From Liquidambar formosana (lineage: Eukaryota; Streptophyta; Magnoliopsida; Saxifragales; Altingiaceae), in NCBI GenBank assembly GCA_039720395.1, contig JBBPBK010000102.1, positions 174,846-238,845 on the forward strand: a DNA stretch of 64,000 nt. The letters run 5' to 3'. The notes beneath the pieces were generated by a model. The model worked only from the letters and a program-made list of their open reading frames with translations, was not told the origin of the DNA and ran no database searches. Each line of letters starts with the position of its first letter. Positions within the stretch are counted from its first letter, which is position 1. A program made the position numbers and the translations under genes. Shown here piece after piece: positions 11,463 to 23,000 of the stretch.

Positions 11463-12407
11463 TAAGGCTGCAACTTGGTTGGGTTGAGCCCGCCCAACTT
11501 GAACCCAACTCGGTTAATAGACGGGTTGAACAAATAGTTTTCATACATTAGGAAGGGGGTTGGTAAACCCGAACCCGACCTTTATAATATCTAATTTTTA
11601 AAAATATTTTTATATGCATTAAATATGATATCATATGGTTTTTAACTATTGGTCATTTGGTTTGGACATAGAGGGCTTGTATGAGAAATTGCTAGAGGAA
11701 AATGTGCAATTGGCTGAAGAAAGATGTGCAGCTAGATTACCTTCTATTGTTTTTTCTTCCTTTTTTTTGGAGGGTGTGTTAAAAGGGGAGCTTTATTTAG
11801 ACTGTTAGCCCTAACCTTGTATTTAGTACCTATAAAATCTCTTCTCTTCTCTTAGCAAGAAAAAGAAAAAATTTGTAAAATCTACTAGAATCATGAGATT
11901 ATAATCCATATTTGACCTAAAAGGCTCTTTAAATAAGTGTCCATGAATGTTAATTTTTCTTATTTTTCTGAGTTAATTATTATCATTTTGGCATCAGAGT
12001 ACTCTGCCGCCACTTTTATTTTCTTTCCCCATCCCCCATTGACTACTAACGAGTAACACCGTTGATTTTATTGAAGTAGGTTAATCAATTGAGTTTGGAT
12101 GATTAAGATTTGTAAGCATATGCAACAATGCATTTTTATTTTATTGAAACAAGTTTACTAAAGATGAAAAATAAAAAATGAAATTAATAAGCTAACCCGT
12201 ATAACCCGCCCAACCCAACTTCAACTTGCTCAACTCATGTAACCTGTGCCTAACCCATGCTCGCCCAACCCGAGCATGGGTTAAACTTGGGCTAGGAAAG
12301 TTCAACCCGAAGTATGGGTTGGGTTGGGCTTGGGTGTAAGGATTTACGCTTAGGTTTGAGCTTGGGTTGACCTCTTAACCCGCCCAACCCGCCCAAGTTG
12401 CAGCCCT
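11463..12407. mobile_element. MULE-type non-autonomous TIR element
   Basis: The ends are TAAGGCTGCAACTT and AAGTTGCAGCCCTA, followed inward by GGTTGGGTTGAGCCCGCCCAAC-like sequence and its reverse complement. A perfect 9-bp target duplication AATTCCAAC flanks it (11454-11462 and 12408-12416). Nine bases is the Mutator-like hallmark. The 945-bp interior has no transposase. Confidence 0.8.
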
Positions 12408-12416
12408 AATTCCAAC

Positions 12417-13318
12417 GTCAATAATAAATAGTAAAAAAATCCCAACATTTATAAAAGTAATACTATCCATCCAAACGGCCAACGTAATTCGGAAGGATAT
12501 TACAAAGATTTTTTCTTTACGAGGGTTATGTGAAAAAATAAAAAATAAAATAAAAATGGCAAGCAAACTTAACTTTAGGATGTTTTCTATAATAAGATTT
12601 TAGATATTCTTTGGAAAGATTTTATTAGTAGATCTAATCCTAGAAGGTATTGATTATTTCTCATCACCAAAATATAAAATTAAAAATTAATTGACGTGGT
12701 GCTTTGTTTCCCCAGGTCTATGCTCCAATTTTGAGTTGAAAAGGGAATATTGAAGAAGCATAAATGAGGTATGTGTTTGTCTGCTAAGATGAGAATGGTT
12801 GATTAAGTAGGATTATATTGTTCATTTCAATGTCCAAGAATTAAATATCTATCAGTATTTCAAAAAAAAAAAAAAAAGGATTAGGTTTGTCGTCACTAAA
12901 TTGAGATGAAATTCTTGGTGGCTGTTAGACGGAAGGAACGTCTTTGTAATATGTTTACAGTGTAATTTCATAAACGAGAGAGGCCGCAACCTAATTGCAA
13001 ATATTGGAATTTTAAACCAATGGAGACACCACAAAAACAAAATACGCTTAGCTTACAAATTATTACTAATGACTCCTCGCCCCGGGGAATACTTAAGAAT
13101 TCCTCTATTGCTTGAATCCTTTTTCTTTTTATTTTTCTTTTTTTGGTCAGTACATCTATTGCTTGAAGCTATAATAATCCAAAAAAAAAAAAAAAAAAAA
13201 ACCCAATTTCATTTTGAATGTTAAAGATAAAAATTTATTCATAATCTTGGTTAACACCAAACATAACATTTTATCTGAACCAGTGCATTATGTTTAGTCC
13301 TAAATAAGTCACCAAAAA
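12417..13318. other. Intergenic, no gene seen
   Basis: AT-rich. From about 13200 it carries the 3' flank shared with SPH1 and SPH2 (TTTATTCATAATCTTGGTTAACACC). Confidence 0.4.
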
Positions 13319-13720
13319 TCACTCAGTTTCCCATATAACCTTTTTCACCCAACTAGATTTATCCCAACTGAGAAAGATGCCATGATCTTTCACCAGCCAA
13401 AAAACTGTCCCATGGCTTGCGTCTCTACTAGGCTCATATGCATGCCAAGCCGCAAACCGGTTGCCCCATATAGCCCGGCAGTAATAGACAGTCTTCACTT
13501 GGGCACTCCATTGGTAGTCATCACCGGCATTAAGCGTATGCTCACCAAGACTGCTGCCGCCGTTAAACTTGCAAACGACGTCCACCGGTCCGGGTTGTTT
13601 AGGTAAGTCACTGATGATATGAACGATGGCTGCATCATCAGCCTGTTCTTCAACTGCTATAGTGCAAATGGCGAAGGATGCAATAGCAAGGAAGAGCAAA
13701 ATGCGGCTACCACTAGTCAT
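13319..13720 (-). CDS. S-protein homologue SPH3 (two-cysteine type), secreted
   Basis: An intact, intronless frame, 133 residues from the chosen start MTSGSRILLF. A second ATG six codons upstream (13736-13738) is in frame, but the TATA box begins only about 20-30 bp before it, so transcription should start at or after that ATG; the downstream ATG also aligns with SPH1/SPH2. A signal peptide covers residues 1-22. Mature motifs: DVVCKF (C50), an extra Gly-Gly-Ser-Ser against SPH2, GDDYQWS, YYCRAIW (C81), SHGTVFWLVKDHGIFLSWDKS and a WETE end. The second cysteine pair usual in the family is missing, as in SPH1/SPH2. It diverges more than those two do from each other, so it is an older duplicate. 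Role unknown; a secreted signal or structural protein is the family expectation. Confidence 0.86.
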   Translation of the reverse strand: MTSGSRILLFLAIASFAICTIAVEEQADDAAIVHIISDLPKQPGPVDVVCKFNGGSSLGEHTLNAGDDYQWSAQVKTVYYCRAIWGNRFAAWHAYEPSRDASHGTVFWLVKDHGIFLSWDKSSWVKKVIWETE

Positions 13721-13757
13721 TGTGAAGGTTATGTTCATGGCTGTTGCTTGGGTTCCT

Positions 13758-13770
13758 CCTTTTTATAAGG
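13758..13770 (-). promoter_or_regulatory. TATA box of SPH3
   Basis: CCTTATAAAAAGG on the minus strand. Its position makes the ATG at 13718-13720 the better start than the one at 13736-13738. Confidence 0.7.
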
Positions 13771-14004
13771 GAAAACCTAATAAATTAGAGAAATATTGTG
13801 CGTGTGGAAACCCTCATCTACGGAATATTGTCAGATTTGATCTTGACAATTTTTGCTCTGAACGAGGCGCGATCCCGCATGCAATTAGGAAAGAATAAAT
13901 CAAAAATCTTATTCTTTTTTATCAGAGGAACTCCACACGCACACACCAAAAGTGTACACGACAAAAATCTTATTTATTTAGGGGAGAAATAATAATAATA
14001 ATAA

Positions 14005-14584
14005 GGAGAAATATCTAAAACCTCCCTTAAAAATAAAATCATATCTAAAAATCTCATTAAATATTTTTTTCTATCCATCTAATCTAAATAAAAAATAATT
14101 ATATCCATTAACTTCAACCAATTAACTTTTTGTTTATTATTGTTAAACAAAAATTGTGATCCAACTAAAATACCCTTATTTGACATTAAAATGTTTAATA
14201 AAAAAAATGCCTATTTAACTAAATTTTTACTTTTATTCTTTTAATGTAATTAGAATAAAATTAACTATCATTAATTAATTCTTCTCCAGTGTGCACGTGG
14301 GGGGAGGGGAGGAACAAAGAGAGATAGTGAGAAAGTTGGGTAAAGAAGGGGTGAAAGGGAAAATTTTGTTAAATGTGGATTTTAATTTGTTGTTAAACTT
14401 ACTAATATAAAATAAGGATATTTTTGGTCGAATCACCATTTTTTTAAGAGCAATAAACAAAAAGTTAACTAGTTGGAGTTAATGGATATGATTATTTTTT
14501 ATTTGAATTATAAGGATATGAAAAATATTTAATGGGATTTTTAGATATGATTTTACTTTTTAAGGAGGTTTTCGATATTTCCCC
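14005..14584. mobile_element. Inverted-repeat (foldback-like) element
   Basis: The left arm begins GGAGAAATATCTAAAACCTC and the right arm is its near reverse complement ending GATATTTCCCC. The arms extend well over 100 bp (ATCATATCTAAAAATC-type motifs in both). AATAATAA-like sequence flanks both ends, so the exact target duplication cannot be read. No coding capacity. Confidence 0.65.
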
Positions 14585-14600
14585 TAATAATAATGGTAGT

Positions 14601-14913
14601 CAGAGACAGAGTTAGGAGTTATCTCCAATGGAGGCATTGTGTTGTGATTTTGTGATGAAAGCTCTAGAGAGCCTTTTTTTTTTTTCTTTGAAATAATTAA
14701 TTTTTGGCAATCATTTTTCAATGTAACACCAAAAAATGGATTTTCTTTGTCAACGTATTACAAACTAACTGTATATATGCTTCAAAATGACTACTAACTT
14801 ACTGTTTTTGGCATTATGTCAGAAAATGGCTATCAAATGGTAATTTATCCCCAAAAAAAATATTTGAGCCAGTGGGGGCACGTGCCTCCAAAGGCCCCCT
14901 GGCTCCGCCAATG
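14601..14913. mobile_element. hAT-type MITE
   Basis: Starts CAGAGACAGAGTTAGG and ends CCTGGCTCCGCCAATG. Flanked by ATGGTAGT (left) and ATGGTAGC (right), an 8-bp target duplication with one change, which is the hAT size. A second copy of the family is at 25121-25468. Confidence 0.75.
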
Positions 14914-15007
14914 ATGGTAGCCCTAACTTCTTTCACTTCAAATTTGTGGCATCAACTACATCCTTCGTGTGTGTCTGTAAGTGTCCACTGTCCACTGCAT
15001 CTTTTTT

Positions 15008-15422
15008 AGACTTGCGAACGAATCGGATTGGGCTATATCCTAATCTAATCCGTTAAGCTACAAAATATATGATCCGATCCGATCAAATAATCCAATGGAT
15101 CATTGATACGTCAATCCAAATCTGATTTATAAGTTGTAGGATATCCAATTCGCTCCGTTAATAAAAAGAAAATTGACTTTTAATATGCAAATTATTTTAA
15201 ACAATAAACACGTTAAATAAATGCTCATGAAAAGACTTTCATTTATTTTTTTTTATCTTGGGGTGGTTGTTTATAATGCATGTATCATATGAAAGCTGAA
15301 AACATTATGATAAATTTTCAAATACTCCATATTATATTTGATAAATTTTCAAATACTCCATATTATATTATATTCACTAAGTTATATATAAATACTAAAT
15401 AGAAAGAACATTATATAAGTAA

Positions 15423-15491
<69 letters not shown>

Positions 15492-15663
15492 ATAATGATC
15501 AGGTAAGCACGTGCTGATATAACTTACATCAAAACCTGCATTGGGAGTTGTACCTTGTGCATTAGTGAGATGTGAGGTGCATTGAATCAATGCAAAGGGT
15601 ACAACCCCAAATGCATAGTGCTGATGTAACTTACATCAGCACGTGCTGATGGGATCACCTCTG

Positions 15664-15694
<31 letters not shown>

Positions 15695-15871
15695 ATAGTT
15701 AGTTATAGGATCGGGTTCTTAACGGATCGGATTAAGTCAAATTTATACCCGATTTGTTAAGTAATCAAATTAACGAATTCGGGTTCTTATCCGATTATCG
15801 GATTACGAATCTCTTATCAAATTTGATTAAAAGATCATATTCATATCAAAATCTGATCCATTGGCAAGTCT
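15008..15871. mobile_element. TIR element with a nested palindromic insert and AT microsatellites
   Basis: Ends TAGACTTGC and GGCAAGTCTA, with GGATCGGATT-like motifs repeated inward on both sides. The flanks share ATCTTTT, a possible 8-10-bp target duplication. The interior holds a long (AT)n tract (about 15422-15489), then a small palindrome (about 15492-15660) with AGCACGTGCTGAT and ATCAGCACGTGCT ends, then a second (AT)n tract. Confidence 0.6.
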
Positions 15872-16422
15872 AATCTTTTGTGTGTCAACAAAGTCATCTA
15901 AAGATTTCTTGCTTTTCTTTTCTTTTTTCTTCTTCTTCTTTCTTTTCTTTTTTTTTTTTTTTTTTTTTTGAAGGCATTGGCCACAAGTCCCTACCTCAAG
16001 AATGTTTTTTTTTTTTCCTCTCGTTTTTCTCCTTTCTTGAAAGTAGACAACCTTGTCCGTATGGGATTGGACAAGAAGCCAATCAAGTTTTGGGTATACT
16101 ATTCAAAAGTCATCATTTTGACTCTTCGCAATTATCATTATTTATACGAGTATAGAGCGTTTCACACAAACCATTAGAAGATTTGTTCGGATTAAAATCA
16201 TGACAGAAGTAAGACCCAACTAGAATAACCCTAATCATAGCATAAGTAAGGCACCAGATCACTATGGAACCTTACAATCTTTGAATTATTCCATACATGT
16301 CATATCTGTGCTAATAAGTTGGAGTGTGGGAAGTGTCAAATTATATACCCACGAATGAGCTATTGAATTTTTCCAACTAACGAACTCCCAAACGAATAAT
16401 AACAATAATATAATAATAATAA
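15872..16422. other. Remnant of the SPH promoter-side duplicated flank
   Basis: Together with 14920-15000 this stretch retains motifs of the SPH1/SPH2 flank (CACTTCAAATTTGTGGCATCAACT, GTGTCAACAAAG, CCTTACAATCTTTGAATTATT), split by the MITEs listed above. It shows SPH3 was duplicated with the same long flank. No gene seen. Confidence 0.5.
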
Positions 16423-16836
16423 GGGTAAATTACAATTAAAGGTCTAGAGTTTGGAATAGATTTCACTTAAAAATCCCAAATTTTTATTGCATCAACTTGG
16501 TACCCAACATCAGAGTTGACCAAAAATCAAAGATGACGTTAACAAAAATTTTGAAATGATTGTAATGCCCTAAAAAACACGATGTCGTTTGGATAAAAGT
16601 TACTTGTGAATCTGAATTGATCCAGAAGCTCATCGTCTCCGTCCTCCTCCTTCCAAACGCACGCCATTTTATCTCTCCTCTCGTCTCTGTTCTCTAGCCT
16701 CTCTCGTCTCTCTCTATCTCTGTTCTTCTCCTTCCACGCCTCCGTCTTTACACTGTGACTCAAGAGCGAAGCGGCAGGTGCAGGAGCTCATAGATCCCTT
16801 CCCTTGTTCCAATAATTATCTAAAGCATTCTTGAAT

Positions 16837-16881
<45 letters not shown>

Positions 16882-17551
16882 CTGTGACGATCTAATCACG
16901 GAATGGGGACTCATCAGATTACGATTAGGATTCTTCAATGTATTATAGTCCTTGCAATTTATACCTGGATCTAGGGTAAGTGATTTGTTATTACGTTTGT
17001 TTTGCTTTGGTGTAGATGAAAGAACAAAACCCACATTTTCCTGATCCTCGCCGTCACTGTCTATTTTAATTTGGTTATTTGAGCATGACGGCGATGGAGC
17101 TGCCGGAGGTGTGAGGTCAGTAGATCCGGTGCTGTGGCCTTTGATGTGGTTGCCATTTTTTTTTTTTTTTTTTTGGCCGGAAACCATGGCAACACTCCTA
17201 AATCAGTGGCTGCTGTTTTTATTTTTATTTTTTTTCTATTTTTTATTTGGTTGCTTCATCGCCGGAAAAGATGGTGTGCTCAGAAGAGGGAAAAAAGGGG
17301 GAACGCTCCGTCACCGGCGATGGAAGCTTCACGTGGGTAAAATAGGGTGAGGGGCAAAATAGGGATAAGATAATTTTAATTTGATCACATGCACATCATG
17401 TGCAAAATTTCCGTCTGATCAACAATGGTTTTACATCGAACCTTAAATTGAAACCTAATTAACAATTTAGATACCAAATTGATGCAATTAAAATTTATGA
17501 CCCTTAAATAAAACCAACCCTTAACTCTAGACCGTCAAATGTAATTTACCC
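16423..17551. mobile_element. TIR element with GC-richer interior, possible captured gene piece
   Basis: Ends GGGTAAATTACA and TGTAATTTACCC, followed inward by AGGTCTAGAGTTTGG and the near reverse complement AACTCTAGACC. The interior differs from the surrounding DNA: on the minus strand it encodes stretches of ordinary amino-acid composition (16539-16763, with KNRDRERRERLENRDERRD, and 16879-17187, with KIDSDGEDQENVGFVLSSTP). These may be parts of a captured host gene (Pack-type element) or chance frames; no family was recognised. An (AT)n tract lies at about 16838-16879. Confidence 0.6.
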
Positions 17552-17720
17552 TAACAACAACAATAATAATAATAAACCAAATAAATAAATAATATGACAC
17601 CTGATCCATCTCTTACCACATATAATGTACCAACAGATAAAAAAGAGCCTTTTGCTCTTTGGTATGCTCCTTTCCACTAGAGCGGATAGATACACCTCTT
17701 TTATATCTCTAACTTGAACT

Positions 17721-18386
17721 AGGGGTGCTCACTCACCCGTTAGACCCACAAAACCACCCAATCCGATTCAACCCGAAGGCATTGGGCAGTTTCAACCGAT
17801 AGAGTGGACGAGTAGCGGTTTAGAATTTTATTTTTTTGCGGTTTCGTGGGTGGTTGCAGTTTTAAAATATAAAAATTGACTAAAACCCACCCGCGCTGCA
17901 TATTTTTATACTTTATTAGATTATACACGTGGCAGTGTCTCATTGGTTCTTCATATTACATTGGACACATGGAAAATGGAGGATGGCTTTATCTCTTACT
18001 GATATTGAATCAGTTTTTTGCATTGTGAAGTCTTTTATCTTTTTGTTTTTATTTTTATGCTAGTTTAATTTTATTTTTTTCCCAAGTTAATTATTATTTT
18101 GTAATTTGTATGGCTTGTTTTGACCAAAACAATATTTATAATAATTGAAATGCAGTATGAAAGCCCTCAAAAATTCAAAATAGAATGGATGGATTTTTAA
18201 AAAGTAAAGCAAGGCCTAGTTAAACTTAAATCCGCCTGCAACCCACCCACCAATCCGCATGGTTTGTTGGTTAAAACCGCCCAATCATCTAGGCGGATGT
18301 GGGTGGGAATTTAGTTCACCCGTTAAATTGTGAGTGGGTTGCGGATGAACCCCAAACCCGACCCAAACCGACCCGTGAGCACCCCT
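17721..18386. mobile_element. MULE-type MITE with perfect 10-bp target duplication
   Basis: Starts AGGGGTGCTCAC and ends GTGAGCACCCCT, perfect inverted ends, flanked on both sides by AACTTGAACT (17711-17720 and 18387-18396). The interior near both ends is rich in ACCCACCC/GGGTGGG motifs. Same family as 24492-25560 and related at the ends to 5065-5594. Confidence 0.88.
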
Positions 18387-18446
18387 AACTTGAACTTCGC
18401 GATTTCTTGGGCAAATACCATGAAGGTGCTGACTAGACTTAATTAA

Positions 18447-19316
18447 GGCTGTGTTTGGTTTGAGGAAATGAAATGGAATGGGAGTGGGAATGGAATGAAA
18501 ATTAAAATGAGAATAGGAATGAGAATGAGAATGGATATTTTATCCCAATGTTTGGTAAGGGGTATGAATGGAATGAAAAAGTAAAGATGTGATCCATTTT
18601 TAATTATTTTTACTCCTTCAAAAGAAGGAATAACCATTTTTCTTGGTTTGGGAAGGAATATATAGCTACAGGGGCGAAGGGAGGGGGGTGCCAGGGGGCA
18701 GTTGACCCCCCTCACTCATTGGAAAATTTTTTTTAGTATACATATTTGCTTATATTTTTAAATATGCCCCCTCTAAAATATATTTTTGCCCTCTAAAATA
18801 TATTTTTACCCCTCTGATTTTATAATTGACCCCCCTGCTCTTCTCTCTTTCCTTTTTTTCCTCTATATATAAATAATTCTTAGTCTCTCACCCATGTTTT
18901 ACTCAAATTATGTCTCCTATCCTTGGGCTATGCCCCTTTTTGGTTTAATACATACATTATTTCATCAAATATATATATAATGAATATTTAAGTTTTTGTG
19001 TTAATTATTAAGTTTAAACAATTTTCTTTGTTCTTGTTAATTTTTATTATATAAAGAAGGCTACTTCAAATGATTATTTAATTTTTAGAGTTAGAAAGAA
19101 AAAAATTAAACAGTTACATCCAAATAAAGTCGCCCCCCTAGGATAAATTCTTGGATCCGCCACTGTACAGCTATTCCCTTATTGGAGGGAATAGACACCT
19201 ACAAGAAAATAGTCATTCCACTCCCTTATACAACCAAACACTCACTTTTTTTTTTTTTTTAAAGAATGGAATTATCATTCTATTTCCTCCCTCACTCTCT
19301 CCTAACAAACATAACC
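18447..19316. mobile_element. PIF/Harbinger-type MITE split by a hAT-type MITE
   Basis: Starts GGCTGTGTTTGGTTTG and ends AACAAACATAACC, with TAA on both flanks (18444-18446, 19317-19319), the three-base target duplication of PIF/Harbinger elements. Internal GAATGG/CCATTC motifs repeat near both ends. The element is interrupted at 18669-19165. Confidence 0.75.
18669..19165. mobile_element. hAT-type MITE nested in the Harbinger-type MITE
   Basis: Starts CAGGGGCGAAGGG and ends GGATCCGCCACTG. Flanking octamers TATAGCTA and TACAGCTA form an 8-bp target duplication with one change. Because it breaks the element at 18447-19316, it is the younger insertion. Confidence 0.78.
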
Positions 19317-19695
19317 TAAAGGGCAAAATTAAGCAACTTATGCCGTCGACTAGGGCAACGTTTGGAAATGAATTGAAGGCATCACATATATAAAGTATAA
19401 CTGCTATTTAATAGTACCTTGTCAAATATTTTTGTACTTTAAAATAATAATAAAAATTGGTTCGAAATTATATTTCTTTCTTTTTTGGGTTTACAAAATA
19501 CAATTGTATTTCACTTCATGTCAAATGAGTTTTCTTGTTTTCATTTTTTTTATTTTACTTTTCTCTCTTTCTTCTTTTCATTTTATATATTGTTTTGTCT
19601 TATATATCTCTCATTCACCTCCTTTTTCTTCTTTTCCTCACAAAATGTTTTTCCTTGACAAGATAAGGTCCAATCGGCTAACCCTCGCAAAGCAC

Positions 19696-20064
19696 CTAAG
19701 AAGCACGGACACTAACACGTGACATGGTTATGACATAATACGGACACATTGACATAGCAGATTCTCAAAATTTAGGACACAACACGGTAAAGACACGTCA
19801 TTAATAAAATATATATTTTATATATATATATCATTAGATAATATCATTTAGTAACACATCCATCATTTAAAATATAGCTTTTATATTGTTTTTGGAAACC
19901 TTAATGTAGTTATTCATTGATAAGATAGGACAAAAAAGAAATGAAAGAAGAAAAAGATGAAAAAAAGATGAGAATAGATAAAGGTATGGTGTCAAATGTG
20001 TGTCAGAAGAGTGTTGCATTCGTGTCAGACACGATACCTTTAAAAAAGTGTCTATGCTTCTTAG
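19696..20064. mobile_element. TIR element
   Basis: Starts CTAAGAAGCACGGACAC and ends GTGTCTATGCTTCTTAG. AAAGCACC occurs on both sides (19689-19696, 20066-20073), an 8-9-bp target duplication overlapping the terminus. Related sequence lies at the left edge of the window. Confidence 0.65.
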
Positions 20065-20065
20065 T

Positions 20066-23000
20066 AAAGCACCAACCTAGGCAATAGAATCAGTGCGTGG
20101 ATTGATTGGCTCACTTGGAGAGATCAATGCTAGGTTGAGTGAAAATGAATGAGAGATTCTTTCTTTAAAGTATTTAATGAAAAAAATAATATAGCCACAT
20201 TCATGGTCTAATGGAAAATTACATGAGATGGTTATGGTTTCTTGTCCATAAGGCTATGGGCCTTGAATTTGGACCTTGTCAAAAGCCAATCTAGCTTGGT
20301 GGGTCGGTTCTCTGTTGGCTTGACTGGAGGGACGACCAATTGGAGGGTGGGCTTCTCACTATAGCACAGGTTAGTTCGCAAACCATTACTGCAGGAAATC
20401 CCATCTCGGGTCCAAAAAATGGATTCCCTATGGTAACAACTACCATTTAATGAAAGGAGTTTTGGATTCACTGCTAGTTTTTTTAAAAAAACAAACACAA
20501 TGCTTATTTCAATCAGACTGCGATATGTGGAGAAAAAAATTGAAAGAAATGACTAAGATGCAAAATGCATACATGTTTCTCTCACATGAGGAATCATGCG
20601 TTTTGCATCTCAGTACATCAATTATAGTTATTTCGACTTTTTCCTAACGTGTTGTAATCTAGTTGAACAAGCAGCAAATCCAAATCCTAAAAGAAATAAT
20701 ACTGACCTTCGTGATCTAACGGTTTAAAGATGATGTAGGGTCTAGGTAATTAAGGGTTTGATTCCCTCCAATCTAACCAAAAGATATATGAGGAAAAAAA
20801 AAATGGTAAACCATATAGTGGAGAAGTTCACGTACCCCTCTGAGATGGTCATCAATTGAGCTAGTCGACAAAAAGCTAGCTAGGTGGATCGCCAAGGTGG
20901 GCTTCTGTTTATGGCACAACATAGGGACGGAACTACTCTTGGACCAAGGGGTGCCATGGCACCCCCCGCTCTTCTCTCCTAGCGTTTTACTATTAAGGCA
21001 TGTCAGCCTTTGACCTTTGTCCTTGGCCAATGTAAAATGAAAACATGGAGAGATAGTACCATAGCAGGTGGGTATATACAATTTCTAACACTTTGTACTA
21101 ATTTCTCTGTCAAGCTTTTAGTCTTGTCTTTTAAAATTTCATTTATTTTATTGTTAGTCTAAATAACTTTGAAGAATTATGATCTACTTTGTTATTTTGG
21201 AAAACTTTAAAAACTTTTGTAAACAGATAGGGAATCCTTATCCAGGTTTATTAAGCAACTTGTTTTTATAAGTTGGTTTTCAATTAAAGAAATTTTTGAT
21301 TTATAAATTTATATAAAATTTAAAAATAAATAAATAAATAACTTTACAAAGTTAAAAAATAATTCTATCTAGTTTTATTTTTCACATATTAATTTAGTAT
21401 AAAATCTTAATATATTTCTCATTTTTGAATACTTAAAAATTTTGGTTCGTCTTTGGTCCCTCAAAATGAAATTCTAGTTCCGTCTGGCACAACACAACTA
21501 CTACCTGAAAAGTTGTTGAACAAAGTTGCAAGCTAGCTGGGGGGGCCTCATCAGTGGAAGAACACTGTTAGTCGTACAGTGAAGAGATAAAAAGTTTTCC
21601 TTGAAATTAAAGGAACACTTTAAAGATAAAATCTCTCCATTCATTTTTGTTTTCATTTGACAGCAAAAAAGATACGCTTATATACGATTCGGAGACATGC
21701 CTCCAACTGTGGAGGCTATTGATTGTGAAATCTTCTATATTGGTGCTCTTGTGAGGTCCTTTTCGCTTTTGTCCCGATTGAGATGGGGAATACGTTATTT
21801 TCTTTTTTTTCCTTTTTTCTTTTTAAAATTCTTTTTGTCGGTTATTAAATCCATCATATACTTAGTCACTTCGTTTGTGCATCAGTTTAATAATTAATTC
21901 AATTGATTGGCTGTAGTCATTATACTGATTTGGTTCTTTTGGGGGTGTTAAGGGGAATTAATCTTATAGCATTATGGGAAAGAAATCCTAATGCGACATA
22001 AAAAGAAAAATGACAACCGTAAAAACTTGGTTGACCATAAATTTGGGAGAGACGTGATGTCTTTGTATGAATTTCACTTAATAATTACATCATCAATGTT
22101 TAAAATGAACTTTATCCTTTGTCCAAAAATAAAAAATAAATAAAATAAAACGAAGTGTAAACCGTAAAAATCATTTCAAAAAACCCTGTAGAACAAGATC
22201 GACTTCGATCTCTCTTTAATTTTGACTTGTCCCATATTGAATGGATGATCATGAGCAACAGAGGCCAACCATAATGGAGCTTCAAGTGGATTGCTTCATT
22301 TTTGTCCTTCTTTTGCAAAAGCACTTCAATTATTGATCTTTATTTAGCACCCACTAGGCCACTATGTGGAACCATGCAATATTAAGTTTTATTAATTAGT
22401 CAATTAATGGATATTTAATGTCAACGTATTAAATTATCATTGGATCAATTTATTATAGGGGTTCATCCTTTTTTGCTTCAAGCCTTCAACAAGGATTTAA
22501 TTTCTGTGAGACATTACATTTAATGAAGTAATAATTGCATGAAAAAAATATATTTGCTCCATTTTTCATATATTTTTTTCACAATTTTTATGCAATTTGT
22601 ATTATTTTTTATGTATTTATATAGTTGGTTCTTTTTCTTTTTTTTGCTAAGAAAATTTTATGTGTTTACAATAATTGTAGCATGGCCCTGAAGTTGCATT
22701 TGTTATGCTTGAATGGAATGGGAAGGGAATAGAATGAAATAGTCATGGGAGTGAAATGGAAAAAAGAATGAAAAGAATACTCATTCTCAATGGTCATTTC
22801 ATGCCTTTATTTGGTAATTGAGGAAATGAATAGAAACATGCTATGGGAATTGGAAAAAAAAAAAGAAAAAAGAAAAAGGAAGGTGTGTCCCATTGGAGTA
22901 CGGTGTGGCAATCAAGAGAGGAAGGAAGAGTAGAAAGAGAGATGGGTGAGTCTTACGGTCATTATTGCTTCACTTTGAGAGAATGAATGAGCATTCATTA

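Noticed and set aside
13382..13898. Plus-strand frames opposite SPH3 and its promoter
   Set aside because: Antisense shadows. No motif, and they overlap the SPH3 TATA box.
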